Shown here in pieces: positions 26,621 through 36,995 of a stretch of 64,000 nt of DNA (position 1 is the first letter of the stretch; each line of letters begins with the position of its first letter). Both the position numbers and the translations under genes were made by a program. The notes under the pieces are model-generated. The model was not told the origin of the DNA, did no database searches, and was given only the letters and a program-made list of their open reading frames with translations. This DNA comes from Natribaculum breve. GTDB lineage: Archaea > Halobacteriota > Halobacteria > Halobacteriales > Natrialbaceae. The stretch covers positions 1-64,000 of the forward strand of contig NZ_CP095393.1 in assembly GCF_023008585.1 (NCBI RefSeq), given 5' to 3'.

Positions 26621-27766
26621 ATGACGCTCGCGTGGTCACTCTCCGAAGTCGGAGTCAAGTGGTTCGAAGATGCGATCGACAAGCTCATCGGCTGGTTCCA
26701 AGACGGGCTGGCAGATGGGTATAACGCAGTTACGGCTCAGGTATTTGGGACACCAACGCCGGACACGGGTGGTGGATTCGTATTCGGAACCCCATCGAAC
26801 ACGCCGTGGGGCGAAATCCACAGTAGCCTCGTCGCTGGCGAAATCATGTTGCTTGCCTTGTTGCTGCTGGTGATGTGTGTCCAGGGCCGACACGCGATCC
26901 GGATCTTCAATATCAGTAGTGCATACGAGGCCCGGAAGGCGAAACGAAGCGCCTGGACGGGTGCGTTCCTGATCGTCACGTGGTACTGGATTGCGGTCTT
27001 GGCGCTCTATCTCGTTGATGGCTTTACGATCGCACTCATTCCGGACATCTCGACAGTGACCGAGACGATGATTGATCTTCTCTCAGTGACGATTTCGAAC
27101 CCACTTCTCGCGCTCTTTCTCACGGGCGTTGGTGCCGTATCCATGTGGGTCCTGCAGGCTCTCTTCTTCCTGCGCGAAATCATGTTGTATATCCTGATTT
27201 ACGCGATGCCGATCGGGATTGCACTGACCTATGGCAACCTTCCCGTGGTGTCGCATATTGCAAGAACGGTCTGTCTGAAGTTCGTTCCACTCGCGATCAT
27301 GCCGCTTCCAGTAGCGCTGCTGTTCAAGGGCTACGAACTGCTCTTCAGTGAGGGGGCGAACTCGACACTCATCCCAGACAGCTCGTTCCTGAGCTATCTG
27401 ATCGCGGTGACACTGCCGCTCCTCTCAATCGTCATTGTCTGGAAGCTGTTCGCATATGCGAGTCCAATGACGACGAAGCTCATCGGTGCAACCGCAAAGG
27501 GAGCGATGACAGCTGGCGCAGTCGTTGGCGCTGGTGCTGTCGCTGGTCCCTCTGCTGCAGCAACAACTGCGATGTGGGGACCGAAAGCGGCTGCTGGTTA
27601 CTCTGCTGCGTCGAAGATGCGCCAACGAGAGTCGCCCACTTCACCAGACGACGCGAGCAGCAGTACTGGAGGAGGAACCGACCACGACAACGTTGCGACA
27701 GACGCGTACGGTCAGGAGGGTGTTCCGGCGTACCGTCGCACCGAGAACGATCCGGGGTATTACTGA
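26621..27766 (+). CDS. VirB6/TrbL-like polytopic membrane protein
   Basis: The 381-residue protein has roughly six membrane segments between residues 70 and 290 (for example IMLLALLLLVMCVQG, AFLIVTWYWIAVLALYLVDG, LYILIYAMPIGIALTYG). A Gly/Ala-rich stretch and a disordered polar tail follow. This matches channel subunits of type IV secretion systems. Its stop (27764-27766) directly abuts the next ATG, so the genes are coupled. Confidence 0.78.
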   Translation: MTLAWSLSEVGVKWFEDAIDKLIGWFQDGLADGYNAVTAQVFGTPTPDTGGGFVFGTPSNTPWGEIHSSLVAGEIMLLALLLLVMCVQGRHAIRIFNISSAYEARKAKRSAWTGAFLIVTWYWIAVLALYLVDGFTIALIPDISTVTETMIDLLSVTISNPLLALFLTGVGAVSMWVLQALFFLREIMLYILIYAMPIGIALTYGNLPVVSHIARTVCLKFVPLAIMPLPVALLFKGYELLFSEGANSTLIPDSSFLSYLIAVTLPLLSIVIVWKLFAYASPMTTKLIGATAKGAMTAGAVVGAGAVAGPSAAATTAMWGPKAAAGYSAASKMRQRESPTSPDDASSSTGGGTDHDNVATDAYGQEGVPAYRRTENDPGYY

Positions 27767-28867
27767 ATGACACAAGATCACGATACAGCTGGCCGTCGAA
27801 TCATGGATGAACTGGGCGAAGAGACGCGAATTCCGATCCTGAACATCGAGGAGGGTGACGTCTATGTCCTCTTCGGGTTCCCGATTGCTGGTCTCCTTAT
27901 TGGAGGACTGACTGGGCTCGATGGGGCAATTCTGCCGTTTGTCTTGCTCGGTGTCGTTTTCGGCGGTTCGATCGTCTACGCGTCACCGAACCATCTCTCT
28001 GCGTCGACGTGGCTGGGTGATGTCTATCGCCACTACTGCAAACGGCCTCGATTCACGTACAGTACGGCGGCCACAGCCGATGCCGATGAATCGAGTACTG
28101 ATGGCGGTCTCGTGAGTTACACGCCGTTCACACCAGACGAACGGACACAGGATCTCACGAACATCAAGCGTGCGTGGCCCGGTACTGGAGCGATCGAGCG
28201 ATCAGATGGGGCGATGGAAGCCTATCTCGAGATCGATCCGGGGAACATGGACTTCGCGATGTCCGGTGACTGGGCACAGATCCAGCAACTCGGCGAGGAG
28301 TTCGCGAACAAGGAACTCGACTTCACGCTCAAGTTCCACGCGACGACTCGTCCGTTTCCGGTCGAGAAACTGATCGAGCGAATCGATGGCAGGCTCACTG
28401 ACAGCGATGTCAAACAGAATCCGATCTTCAAAGAGTTGCTCGAGGAATATCGCGAGCAACGCCCTCGTGATCTCGAGGGCACGCAGCAGATCCGATATTT
28501 CATCGGTGTTCAGGTGGACCCGTTCGAGGTCTACGACCGGTATCAGGATGAACAATCGCCGGCAGAGAAGCTCACCATGTTTCCGGTGATCGGCTTCCTG
28601 TTCAACCCGTTCGTGACCCGCCGGAACGACATGACCGACGCAGAGATTCGAGCAACCATGTTCGAGAAACTCGAGAACCGCTGTCATAGCCTCCAGACAG
28701 AGTTTATCCAGAAGGCATCCGGATGGTCGGCCCACCGGCTCACAACGGTCGAGTTGTTCGTGCTTTCGATGGACTTCTGGAACGGCGAGGAACACGAGTA
28801 CGACGATGCTGCAGATGCGATTCGCGATCATCCAGTGGCCGATCATCAACGGAGGGATGACCAATGA
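27767..28867 (+). CDS. VirB3-like membrane subunit with cytosolic domain
   Basis: The 366-residue protein has two membrane helices near the start (VLFGFPIAGLLIGGLTG; LPFVLLGVVFGGSIVY), the VirB3/PrgI arrangement. A ~290-residue cytosolic domain follows (EAYLEIDPGNMDFAMSGDWA...), similar in style to the N-terminal region of VirB4 proteins. The stop overlaps the VirB4 start (ATGA, 28864-28867). It probably links the ATPase to the membrane channel. Confidence 0.78.
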   Translation: MTQDHDTAGRRIMDELGEETRIPILNIEEGDVYVLFGFPIAGLLIGGLTGLDGAILPFVLLGVVFGGSIVYASPNHLSASTWLGDVYRHYCKRPRFTYSTAATADADESSTDGGLVSYTPFTPDERTQDLTNIKRAWPGTGAIERSDGAMEAYLEIDPGNMDFAMSGDWAQIQQLGEEFANKELDFTLKFHATTRPFPVEKLIERIDGRLTDSDVKQNPIFKELLEEYREQRPRDLEGTQQIRYFIGVQVDPFEVYDRYQDEQSPAEKLTMFPVIGFLFNPFVTRRNDMTDAEIRATMFEKLENRCHSLQTEFIQKASGWSAHRLTTVELFVLSMDFWNGEEHEYDDAADAIRDHPVADHQRRDDQ

Positions 28868-31056
28868 TCGACTCACTCGCCCTTTCGACTGTTGAGCAAA
28901 TACAAAGTTCGCTCCCTGATCCGGGTACCCAGTCCGGGCTTGCCATCTACGTCGGGACAACGGCACTGGTAACGCTTCTGGTGAAGCGTGCATGGGATTA
29001 CTGGCGAGTTGAGGATATCGAAGAGGTTGAACTCGCAGATCTCCTCGAGGAGGCGACCGTCGACGACGGCATCAGTGAAGGTGAGATTCTCGACGATATC
29101 GCAGAACACCACCAGCACGTTATCGCACCAGCAGCGATCGAGTGGGATACACGGACTGCGCGTGTTGGTGATCAGTGGACATCGACGCTCTACATTGCAG
29201 ATTACCCGGACTATCCAAAGGACGGCTATCTGACTGAACTCTTCCAGCTCACGGACGTTGAGTTCGATCTGACCGTCCACATCACACCGAAGAGCCAGCA
29301 GCAAGCTCGCGACGAACTCCAGCGCGTCGCTGACGATCTTCAGGCTGACGCAGACCTCGAGCGAACTGTTCGTGGCAGCTATCTGCAGGAACGAGCGAAC
29401 GAAGCGCTATCGACGTACAAGAGCGTTGAGAACGGAAGCCGTGTCTTCGATCAGGGGATGTTCATCACGGTGCGAGCTAATTCTCGCGATCAACTCCGTG
29501 AGGACGTCCGGACGATCCGGAGTCAGCTTCGCGAACAGCCAGCCGGTCTGTCACCGAAAACAGCGATCTGTAAGCAGGACCTCGCAATTCAGGCTGCCGC
29601 TCCGATTGGGCCGAATCCGTTTGGCCGGGAGGCAACGGCGCTTGGTGGTGCTATTGGTGCACTCTTTGCCTCGCCGCATAACGCTACGATCCTTGAGGAT
29701 GGTGGCGTCGAATTCGGCGTTCATTGGAAGAATCAGAGCCCGGTCGTGATCGATCCCTTTGCTCGCGAGAACGGGTATGCGATGTTCACGATCGGCGATC
29801 CCGGCTCTGGCAAATCGTTCGGCTCGAAGCAGAATTTCATCCGGTCAATCGAGCAGAGCGAGGACCGAATCGGAATCATTCTCGAGCCATTGAACAACTG
29901 GGCCGGTGTTGCCGAGGCACTCGGTGGCGAGCGGATTACGATCGGCGGGGATATGGGACTGAATCCTCTTGAGATCAAGCCCACTCCTGAACGCGTTCAG
30001 CGAGCAATGGGGAAGGACGCCAGCCCATATCGCGAGAAGCTCGATAGCGTGATGAGCTTCCTCTCGAACTACTTCGCGATCCGTGGCATTTCGCTCGGCG
30101 ACCGACGGACCACGCTCGAGACCGCGATTGAGCGTGCGTATTCACGGAACGGTATCACCGACGATATCGCGACTCACCACAACGAGAGCCCGACGATGCG
30201 AGATGTCCTCGACATTCTCGAGGAGATGGTGGACACGCCGGCAGAGTACGTTGTGCGGACGGATGAGGAAGCAACGAAGATTCAGGACGACGCAACGTGG
30301 CTGATCGATCAGCTGCGCCCGTTCGCAGAAGACGGTCGCTATGAGAACTTAGGCCGAGAGACAGCGTTCGATATCCGCGACGAGAAGGTGATCTATCTGG
30401 ACCTTGCCCAGCAGGAGGGCAGCCTCGGTGGGAGTACGAGCTTGATCATGCAGTTGTTGATCTCGCTGGTCTATGAACGCGCGAAGGAGACGGACAAAGA
30501 GGTCGTCTTTGTTATCGACGAGGCCCGCTACATCATGCAGGATGCAGCGAGTCTCGAGTACCTCGAGATCGTTTTCCGTCACCACCGCCATCACAACCTT
30601 TCGATTCGACTCGTCACCCAGACTGTCGACGAATTCTTCCAGCACCCAGAATCAGAGGCGATCATCGATCAGTGTGCAATCAAGCAGTTCCATCATCTCG
30701 ACGGGATGGACCGTGAGTGGGCCAACGAGTTCGGTCTCAACTCGGCACAAATGCGCTTCGTTCAGGAAGCTGTCCCCGGCAATGATCGGACGGGCTACTC
30801 AGAGGCACTCGTCGGCGTCGACGGTGAATGGCGTGGTATCGAAGTTCGAGCGATGGAAGACGAGACGGCAGTGATCGACTTCGATCCGAAATCACAGTCT
30901 CATGCAGAGCTACCAGGGCGCTCTACTGAGGCTGAGATCGCTCGAGATCTTATAGAGAGTCCAACTCCCACGTCGATCAGTCCATCGCGGGTCACACACC
31001 CAACTCAGACTGACGGCGGAGAAAATGGAGGTGAGATACTCGATGACGAGTCGTGA
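28864..31056 (+). CDS. virB4: VirB4/TraC-type conjugation ATPase
   Basis: The 730-residue protein has an N-terminal hydrophobic segment, a ~250-residue VirB4-type domain and a RecA-like HerA/FtsK-superfamily ATPase. Walker A is GDPGSGKSFG (near residue 312) and Walker B is VVFVIDEARYIM (near 546), with a later arginine-rich motif. VirB4 ATPases power pilus assembly and substrate transfer. The 3' end overlaps the coupling-protein gene by 14 bases. Of the transfer genes, this is the most confidently identified. Confidence 0.92.
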   Translation: MIDSLALSTVEQIQSSLPDPGTQSGLAIYVGTTALVTLLVKRAWDYWRVEDIEEVELADLLEEATVDDGISEGEILDDIAEHHQHVIAPAAIEWDTRTARVGDQWTSTLYIADYPDYPKDGYLTELFQLTDVEFDLTVHITPKSQQQARDELQRVADDLQADADLERTVRGSYLQERANEALSTYKSVENGSRVFDQGMFITVRANSRDQLREDVRTIRSQLREQPAGLSPKTAICKQDLAIQAAAPIGPNPFGREATALGGAIGALFASPHNATILEDGGVEFGVHWKNQSPVVIDPFARENGYAMFTIGDPGSGKSFGSKQNFIRSIEQSEDRIGIILEPLNNWAGVAEALGGERITIGGDMGLNPLEIKPTPERVQRAMGKDASPYREKLDSVMSFLSNYFAIRGISLGDRRTTLETAIERAYSRNGITDDIATHHNESPTMRDVLDILEEMVDTPAEYVVRTDEEATKIQDDATWLIDQLRPFAEDGRYENLGRETAFDIRDEKVIYLDLAQQEGSLGGSTSLIMQLLISLVYERAKETDKEVVFVIDEARYIMQDAASLEYLEIVFRHHRHHNLSIRLVTQTVDEFFQHPESEAIIDQCAIKQFHHLDGMDREWANEFGLNSAQMRFVQEAVPGNDRTGYSEALVGVDGEWRGIEVRAMEDETAVIDFDPKSQSHAELPGRSTEAEIARDLIESPTPTSISPSRVTHPTQTDGGENGGEILDDES

Positions 31057-34000
31057 GTATCTGAAGATCACGCCATCATCAACACCCACGCATCGGACGG
31101 GTGTCCCCGCCACGTTGGAGAGTCTTCACAAACTCTCGAACGCGGCTGCGGCAAGCGTTTCGAACCGAGTAGATCCACGAGTGGACACTGCTCCACCGAC
31201 ATTCGAGTTCCTCGTTGTCTGTGAGGGTGCTGACGACCCAGTCGAATTCTACTATCGAGTTGACCAAGAGATGCACCTCAATACACTCGAGAAGCGTCTC
31301 GTCTCCATCTATCCGTCCAGTTTCACCATTACCAGGACAGACCTCGATCTCGAGGATGTACTCTCCCCTGACAGTGATTCTCCGTCGCACGGTGAGACAG
31401 ATCCCACACGAGGCGGCGACGAGCCGATCGCTTCGGGTGGGGAAAAGTCCCCAGACAAGTCTGGTGATGACAGTGAGAAGCGTGAGTTGTCTCCACTTGG
31501 AATTGAGTGGGTAGGGAAAACCGAGCGGAAAGAAGACTGGATGACAACGATCACGCCGTTCGAGATTGATGAACCTGACGAGGAATACGATGCGGAACGA
31601 CCGCCGCTGTCGGCTGTTGTCGACGCGATTCACGAAATGACCGCCCCTGTTGTCTATCAAGTTGTCTGGCAACGCAAACCGGATTGGCGGGATGACGCTG
31701 AACTCCGCAAGCTGAACCTTCGCGAAGGTCGTGATACATGGGCTCAAGAGATCATCGGCTCGTTGTTCGAGCCCGTCGATGCCGATCCGAGCGAGCGAGA
31801 ACTGTCACAAGAGACTCGTAACCGAATCCGTCGCATCGAAAATAAACATTCGAGACGAACGTTTACGGCTAACGTTCGCGCAGTCGCGATGGGTGATCCA
31901 GAAGGGGCGACTGATCACGCAGAATTCGAGCAACTGAAGGCAGCGCTGGACCCACTCGAGGGTCCGTTCTACGAACTTGCCGGTCGGCGTATTCGGGAGA
32001 AGGGGTATCTCTCACGCCGGAAGAAAAAGCGAGCACAGCGCCACCTCGAGCGAGTACTTAGTGCGGAAATCGTCACCGGTCGTGGGAAAACACGACCAGA
32101 TCTCGTGTTTAATGCCGATGAACTGTCAAACATGATCGTCGTTCCTGGTGGTGAGGACTTGACTGTCGATGGGTCTCGTGGAGCGCGTTCGGAACAGCGT
32201 TCCCGAAATCCATTGCCACGGCCGAATCCTGACCTGATGGAACAGTATCGTGAGGGGATGGCGATTGGATATGCACTCGACGAAAACGGAACCCCGGAGG
32301 ACGAACCAACGCGAATCCCACCCTCGCTCCTTCCGACACACTATCTTCGAGCAGCAACCACTGGCGCTGGAAAGTCAAAAGCGCTCATCAACGATATGCT
32401 CTCGCTCTATGAGAGTACTGATGGCCCAATTATTCTCGTTGATCCGAAAGGCGATGGGATGACCGAAAACTATCTTCGAGCGCACACTCGGCGCTTTGGA
32501 GCCACCGATCTTGAGGAAAACGTGCTCCATTTTTCGGTTCCAGACGTTCTCCCCGGGTTTTCGTTTTTCAACCTCTCGCCTGGACTCGCACATGGCCAAC
32601 GACGAGTCGATGCCGTCCAGCGGAAAGCCGATCACTATGAAGAGATTCTGAAACTCGTCATGGGTCAGGAGCGCTACGACCGGGCGACATCATCTCCACT
32701 CATCATTGAGTCGCTCATCAAAGCCCTGTTCGACGAGGAATACGGTCGAGAGAATGGACGCCATCGGGCGTCTGAAGACTACTTTGCTCACCACCAGCTT
32801 GAACACGCACTTGATCAACTTTGGGAGTCTGGCCCACCAAATCCACAGGAAGACGGCATTCCGAAATCGAGTGATCCAGAAGTCACGCGAACGATACGCC
32901 GGCAGTTGCAATCTGATGGTCGAACGTTTGCGAACGTTATGGGTGGGGTCAGTAACCGATTTGCGTACATCTCACAGGATTCGCATCTTCGAAGAATCTT
33001 CAACAACACTGACCCACAATTCGACTTCAGAGAGCTTCTCGACACTAATCAGGTTATTCTGTTCGACCTTGGTGACCTACGCGAAGAGGCTGCACGGATG
33101 GTGACTGGCGTTATACTCACATCTCTCGAGGACGCACTTCGGACACACGAGGACGACCTCAATCGACGTCCAGAGGACTATGTCGTGAACCTCCTGATCG
33201 ACGAAGCAGCCTCCGTTGTCGTTTCTGATGTCCTTAACGACTTGCTCGAGAAGGGACGGAGCTTCCGTCTCTCAGTGGGTCTGTCGATGCAGTTCCCAGA
33301 GCAGATGCAAGCAGAAGGTGGCCGACGTGTCTACCTAAACGCGCTCAATAACATCGGGAGTCCCATCCTTGGCAAAGTGAACGTTGATCGTGAGCTTGCA
33401 CAGGCGATGGCTCATGAGGATCTTGATCCGACAGCTTTCGCGAATCGAGTGCGATCACTGCCACGAGGGGAGTGGATTGCCCAACTCCCAAGCCCGCTGT
33501 TCGGAGAGACAGGTCCGTATCCGTTCAGTATCAAACCACTTCCAATTCCGCCAGGACATCCCGAGAGTGAGTATCCGCTCTCGATGCATGAAGAGCAACG
33601 ATTCCAGAAGGCGCTTTCTCGAGTCCATGATCGGACACGGCATGAGTTCGGTGTTCAAGAGTCAGCTGTGTCGATTTCAGAGGTTCCAGTCGCCCTTCAG
33701 GACGTTCTCGGTATAGATAATCCAGACCTCGATCACGCACTCGTCCGCGTTATTCGAAATCTCCAGTTGCGAGAGGACTGCCGCGAAAGCAACGGGTGGA
33801 TCAATGCGAAAACAGCCGACAACGAGTTGCAAATGGCCTTTGCTGAAGTGGATACTGGACCACCCACTCCCGATGAAATCGCTGCTGTACGTCAACGATC
33901 ACGACTCATTGAGGTGGGTTTGGATGATTCCCGTAACACTGCCGTTCGACTTACTGCTGCTGGTGAGTCGATTGTGACACCAGATACCGGTACAAGCCAG

Positions 34001-35125
34001 ACATCGGGTAGTATCCGTCATGACGAGGCGATCTCTCACGTTGAAGCTGCACTCACGAAGATCGGTTGTACGGTTTCGGTTCCGAAGCAAGATGGGAGTG
34101 AACAACCCGACGCAAGAGCAGTTCATCCCGACTGTGACCAGACCTTTGCGATCGAGGTAGAAACGACAACTCCCGAGAACCCAGCACAGGTCTTAGCCAA
34201 CCTGCGACAGGCACAGGACAGCGATGAGCATCCGATATTCGTTGTTGAAGCGGGCGATTCAGAGCTATCCTGGGCAGATCGGATCGATGGAATACTCTCC
34301 TCGCCTGTTCGTGAGCTCTCATCCGGTGAAATTCGGTTCTACACCAAAAATCAGGCCCTCTCGTTCAATGGCGGTGCAACAGCCGACGGTGGTGTAACAG
34401 CAGTTCGACCAGCGACGGAACATAGCAAACAGACTGTTTGGAGACGAGAACAGGGCCGATTCGTCTTGGCGAATGGTCAGGATGAGGCGCTTATAGAAAC
34501 AGAATCGATCGCTGAACTCTCGAGAGATCATGTCCCAGCAGTGTACAGCTATGATCAGACCACTGATGAGTACATCGTCTCCGAACAGGGTATGCAGTAT
34601 GTCTACGACTCGAAGGAGTCGTTCCTAGAGAAGTGGACTCGCATCATGGAACCGTTTGTTCCCGAAACCGAGTTCTCCTATCCCGGCTATGGACCTGCCG
34701 ACTACTCGATCGTCGTTCTCCGACCTGATGATGAACCAGTCATCTACAACGACGGAGAGACAGCTACGCTTGAGACATTGCTCGAACGTGCAGACGATTG
34801 CTCATTTGGTGAGAAGGACTCCTCTTTGGATTCCAGCGAACTGCACCTCGCAGAAATCGCTGATGATGCAAATGCAGTTGTTGGACGATTCGCGAGTCTG
34901 TTCCTCACTGAAGAGCCAGCCAGTACGGTCGCGGCCAGTACGGTCTACGATTGCTATGAACAGTGGGCAAAACAACATGACATCGATCCAGACGGAAAAA
35001 GCTGGTTCGCCCGCCGATTGAGCAACCACGTCGACTTCGGTCGAATAACCGAGCGGCGTGACGGCGACCTCGTCCGGTGCTATGAGGGCCTCCAGATTGA
35101 TCACCAAGGTCTCCTCGAGGAGTAA
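31043..35125 (+). CDS. VirD4/TraG-like coupling ATPase with long C-terminus
   Basis: The 1360-residue protein includes a P-loop (TTGAGKSKALI, near residue 438), ILVDPKGDG and Walker B (VVNLLIDEAASVVV, near 714), as in TraD/VirD4-type coupling proteins that deliver DNA to the secretion channel. An extra ~550-residue C-terminal region has helix-turn-helix-like stretches and a segment resembling restriction-nuclease folds (DQTFAIEVETTTPENPAQVL). ATG 31043 is chosen because GGAGGTGA lies 8 bases upstream; an ATG at 31025 is in frame. There are no clear N-terminal membrane helices, unlike canonical VirD4. Confidence 0.85.
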   Translation: MTSREYLKITPSSTPTHRTGVPATLESLHKLSNAAAASVSNRVDPRVDTAPPTFEFLVVCEGADDPVEFYYRVDQEMHLNTLEKRLVSIYPSSFTITRTDLDLEDVLSPDSDSPSHGETDPTRGGDEPIASGGEKSPDKSGDDSEKRELSPLGIEWVGKTERKEDWMTTITPFEIDEPDEEYDAERPPLSAVVDAIHEMTAPVVYQVVWQRKPDWRDDAELRKLNLREGRDTWAQEIIGSLFEPVDADPSERELSQETRNRIRRIENKHSRRTFTANVRAVAMGDPEGATDHAEFEQLKAALDPLEGPFYELAGRRIREKGYLSRRKKKRAQRHLERVLSAEIVTGRGKTRPDLVFNADELSNMIVVPGGEDLTVDGSRGARSEQRSRNPLPRPNPDLMEQYREGMAIGYALDENGTPEDEPTRIPPSLLPTHYLRAATTGAGKSKALINDMLSLYESTDGPIILVDPKGDGMTENYLRAHTRRFGATDLEENVLHFSVPDVLPGFSFFNLSPGLAHGQRRVDAVQRKADHYEEILKLVMGQERYDRATSSPLIIESLIKALFDEEYGRENGRHRASEDYFAHHQLEHALDQLWESGPPNPQEDGIPKSSDPEVTRTIRRQLQSDGRTFANVMGGVSNRFAYISQDSHLRRIFNNTDPQFDFRELLDTNQVILFDLGDLREEAARMVTGVILTSLEDALRTHEDDLNRRPEDYVVNLLIDEAASVVVSDVLNDLLEKGRSFRLSVGLSMQFPEQMQAEGGRRVYLNALNNIGSPILGKVNVDRELAQAMAHEDLDPTAFANRVRSLPRGEWIAQLPSPLFGETGPYPFSIKPLPIPPGHPESEYPLSMHEEQRFQKALSRVHDRTRHEFGVQESAVSISEVPVALQDVLGIDNPDLDHALVRVIRNLQLREDCRESNGWINAKTADNELQMAFAEVDTGPPTPDEIAAVRQRSRLIEVGLDDSRNTAVRLTAAGESIVTPDTGTSQTSGSIRHDEAISHVEAALTKIGCTVSVPKQDGSEQPDARAVHPDCDQTFAIEVETTTPENPAQVLANLRQAQDSDEHPIFVVEAGDSELSWADRIDGILSSPVRELSSGEIRFYTKNQALSFNGGATADGGVTAVRPATEHSKQTVWRREQGRFVLANGQDEALIETESIAELSRDHVPAVYSYDQTTDEYIVSEQGMQYVYDSKESFLEKWTRIMEPFVPETEFSYPGYGPADYSIVVLRPDDEPVIYNDGETATLETLLERADDCSFGEKDSSLDSSELHLAEIADDANAVVGRFASLFLTEEPASTVAASTVYDCYEQWAKQHDIDPDGKSWFARRLSNHVDFGRITERRDGDLVRCYEGLQIDHQGLLEE

Positions 35126-35539
35126 CGTGAATCCTGTTGAAATCAGTCGAGAGGGCGTTGTACGGCATTCCTTGGGCGAGTTGCAACACAGAACTTCGTG
35201 CTCGAGCAGAATATCGCAAAATCGCCAGACGGGGCGGTGTTACGGCAATCTCAGATCTGCCGTAACACCCCTCTTTCGACGACTCGATGCCGTACGTTCT
35301 GTAGAGCCGTTACAGAACGAGAATTCAATTGATTCTAGGATTCTGTTACAGCAAAAACCAAGTGAGAAAGAACGGGGGGTACCCATTGGGACTGCTGTTG
35401 ATCGACAGCGATGGGAAGAAACGGCGATAGACAGTGCCCCCTCACGAAACCTTTCTGTAAACCACTCATCAGGAGTGCGATCTGTTGGACTGCACGACGG
35501 TGGTAGTCAGCCTACTGAAATAGAGTTGCAATTGAATCT
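35126..35539. other. Gap with inverted repeat; origin/oriT candidate
   Basis: A perfect 12-bp inverted repeat (GGTGTTACGGCA at 35236-35247, complement at 35258-35269, 10-base spacer) lies here. Related words follow, GTTACAGAA near 35310 and GTTACAGCA near 35346. An open plus frame spans the gap but has atypical composition and no start of its own. Lying between the coupling-protein gene and the primase, this is a plausible origin of transfer or replication; that role is inference. Confidence 0.4.
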
Positions 35540-36760
35540 ATGATTGACAAGAATACCTTACCAACTGAGATGTGTGTTCGCGAGCAGTGGATCTGCTGGC
35601 GAGAAGAGAAGCGAAATGGCGACATGACGAAAGTACCAGTTGATCCAGAGACTGGTGACTTTGCCTCGTCGACGGACGATCGAACATGGAGTTCCCTCGA
35701 GACAGCCCTCGAATATGCGACAGCTGCTCGAGCAGACGGGATCGGATTCGTCTTTACGAGTACAGACCCGATCGTCGGGATCGACTTGGACAAGTGCCGC
35801 GATCCAGAGACTGGAAAGCCAGACGGGGACACGAAGGAAATCGTCCAGCGACTCGGCTCATACACTGAAATCTCACCGTCTGGAACGGGCTATCACGTTC
35901 TCGTTCAGGGCGAACTCCCATCCGGGCGAAACCGCCGAGGTGGGATCGAGATGTACGATCAGTCTCGCTTCTTTACCGTCACAGCTGATCATGTTGAGGG
36001 AACGCCGGCGGTTATCAATGAACGTCAGGAAGCACTCGAGAAGATTCATAGCGAGTTCGTCGCTGAAGCGGACGATGTCGAAGACGCTGTCGTCGACGTC
36101 GACCAGAGCGAAGATACAACGCAGAAACAGACACGTGGCCTCGAAGATTCGAAACTCCTCGAGAAAGCCATTTCAGCGGGTAATGGCACAAAGTTCGACC
36201 GACTATGGCGAGGGAATATCCAAGGGTACGATAGCCAGTCGGAAGCCGATATGGCACTCTGTTGTTTGCTTGCGTTCTGGACCGGTGGGGATCAACTGCA
36301 GATGGATCGGCTCTTTCGGCAGTCTGGACTTATCCGAGCAAAGTGGGACGACGTCCACTATGCAGATGGGTCGACCTACGGTGAGAAGACGCTCGAGCGA
36401 GCGATTGCTGCGACGGATGACTTCTATGAGCTGCCGCAATCCTCTGTGGAGTCGTCAGCCGATGCTACTGCTGCTTTCACTTCCGAGACTAGTACCGCGG
36501 AATCAAAGTCTACAGAGACAGAACAAGTATATCTCGAGGAGAGGAATTCGCTTCTCGAGCAGCGTATCGATGAGTTAGAGCAGACTATTGCTGACCAACG
36601 AAACCATATTGAACAGCTCACAGCAGAACGCCAGCACTTGCGATCGCTTGTTGAGCAACTGGAAAACGAATCCGAGGACATCACTGAGCCTGCATCAGAA
36701 AAGGATGAAGGTTCACAATCACTTCGCACACGAATTCAGCAGTTGTGGCAACGCAATTAA
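35540..36760 (+). CDS. Primase-polymerase-like protein (NrS-1-type)
   Basis: The 406-residue protein shows an archaeo-eukaryotic primase-type core. The metal-binding motif is VGIDLDKC, the nucleotide-binding box is SGTGYHVLVQG and the third strand is GGIEMYDQSRFFTVT (residues ~75-160). A helical domain with ADMALCCLLAFWTGGDQ...DRLFRQSGL (~235-275) resembles the helicase-binding part of phage NrS-1 type polymerases. A coiled-coil C-terminus (~330-385) replaces the usual helicase. It probably primes plasmid or transfer replication. Confidence 0.8.
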   Translation: MIDKNTLPTEMCVREQWICWREEKRNGDMTKVPVDPETGDFASSTDDRTWSSLETALEYATAARADGIGFVFTSTDPIVGIDLDKCRDPETGKPDGDTKEIVQRLGSYTEISPSGTGYHVLVQGELPSGRNRRGGIEMYDQSRFFTVTADHVEGTPAVINERQEALEKIHSEFVAEADDVEDAVVDVDQSEDTTQKQTRGLEDSKLLEKAISAGNGTKFDRLWRGNIQGYDSQSEADMALCCLLAFWTGGDQLQMDRLFRQSGLIRAKWDDVHYADGSTYGEKTLERAIAATDDFYELPQSSVESSADATAAFTSETSTAESKSTETEQVYLEERNSLLEQRIDELEQTIADQRNHIEQLTAERQHLRSLVEQLENESEDITEPASEKDEGSQSLRTRIQQLWQRN

Positions 36761-36995
36761 TTTGAGGGACTATAATTTATTGACAGAACGCTATACGAGA
36801 GGACTATACGCCGAATCCGCCACTGCTGGACACGCATAGTGTCTACATATCCTCCGATAGGCGACTGAATTAGCCATATTGAGCGACTGAGTCGGAACGC
36901 TGACTGACTAATGCAGGACGGTCCTCAGAGAGATTCGTAGCGTTCGGTACAGTCAAGGCTGCACACACCCTAAAACATCTTATCGGAGTATTTTT

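Noticed and set aside
28202..31747. Antisense frames over VirB3/VirB4/VirD4-like genes (263, 143 and 222 codons)
   Set aside because: They are shadows of strongly supported genes and show no family signature.
35126..35543. Plus-strand frame filling the gap before the primase
   Set aside because: It has no own start, overlaps the coupling-protein end in another frame, and its composition is basic and low in Asp/Glu. The inverted repeat suggests a DNA site instead.
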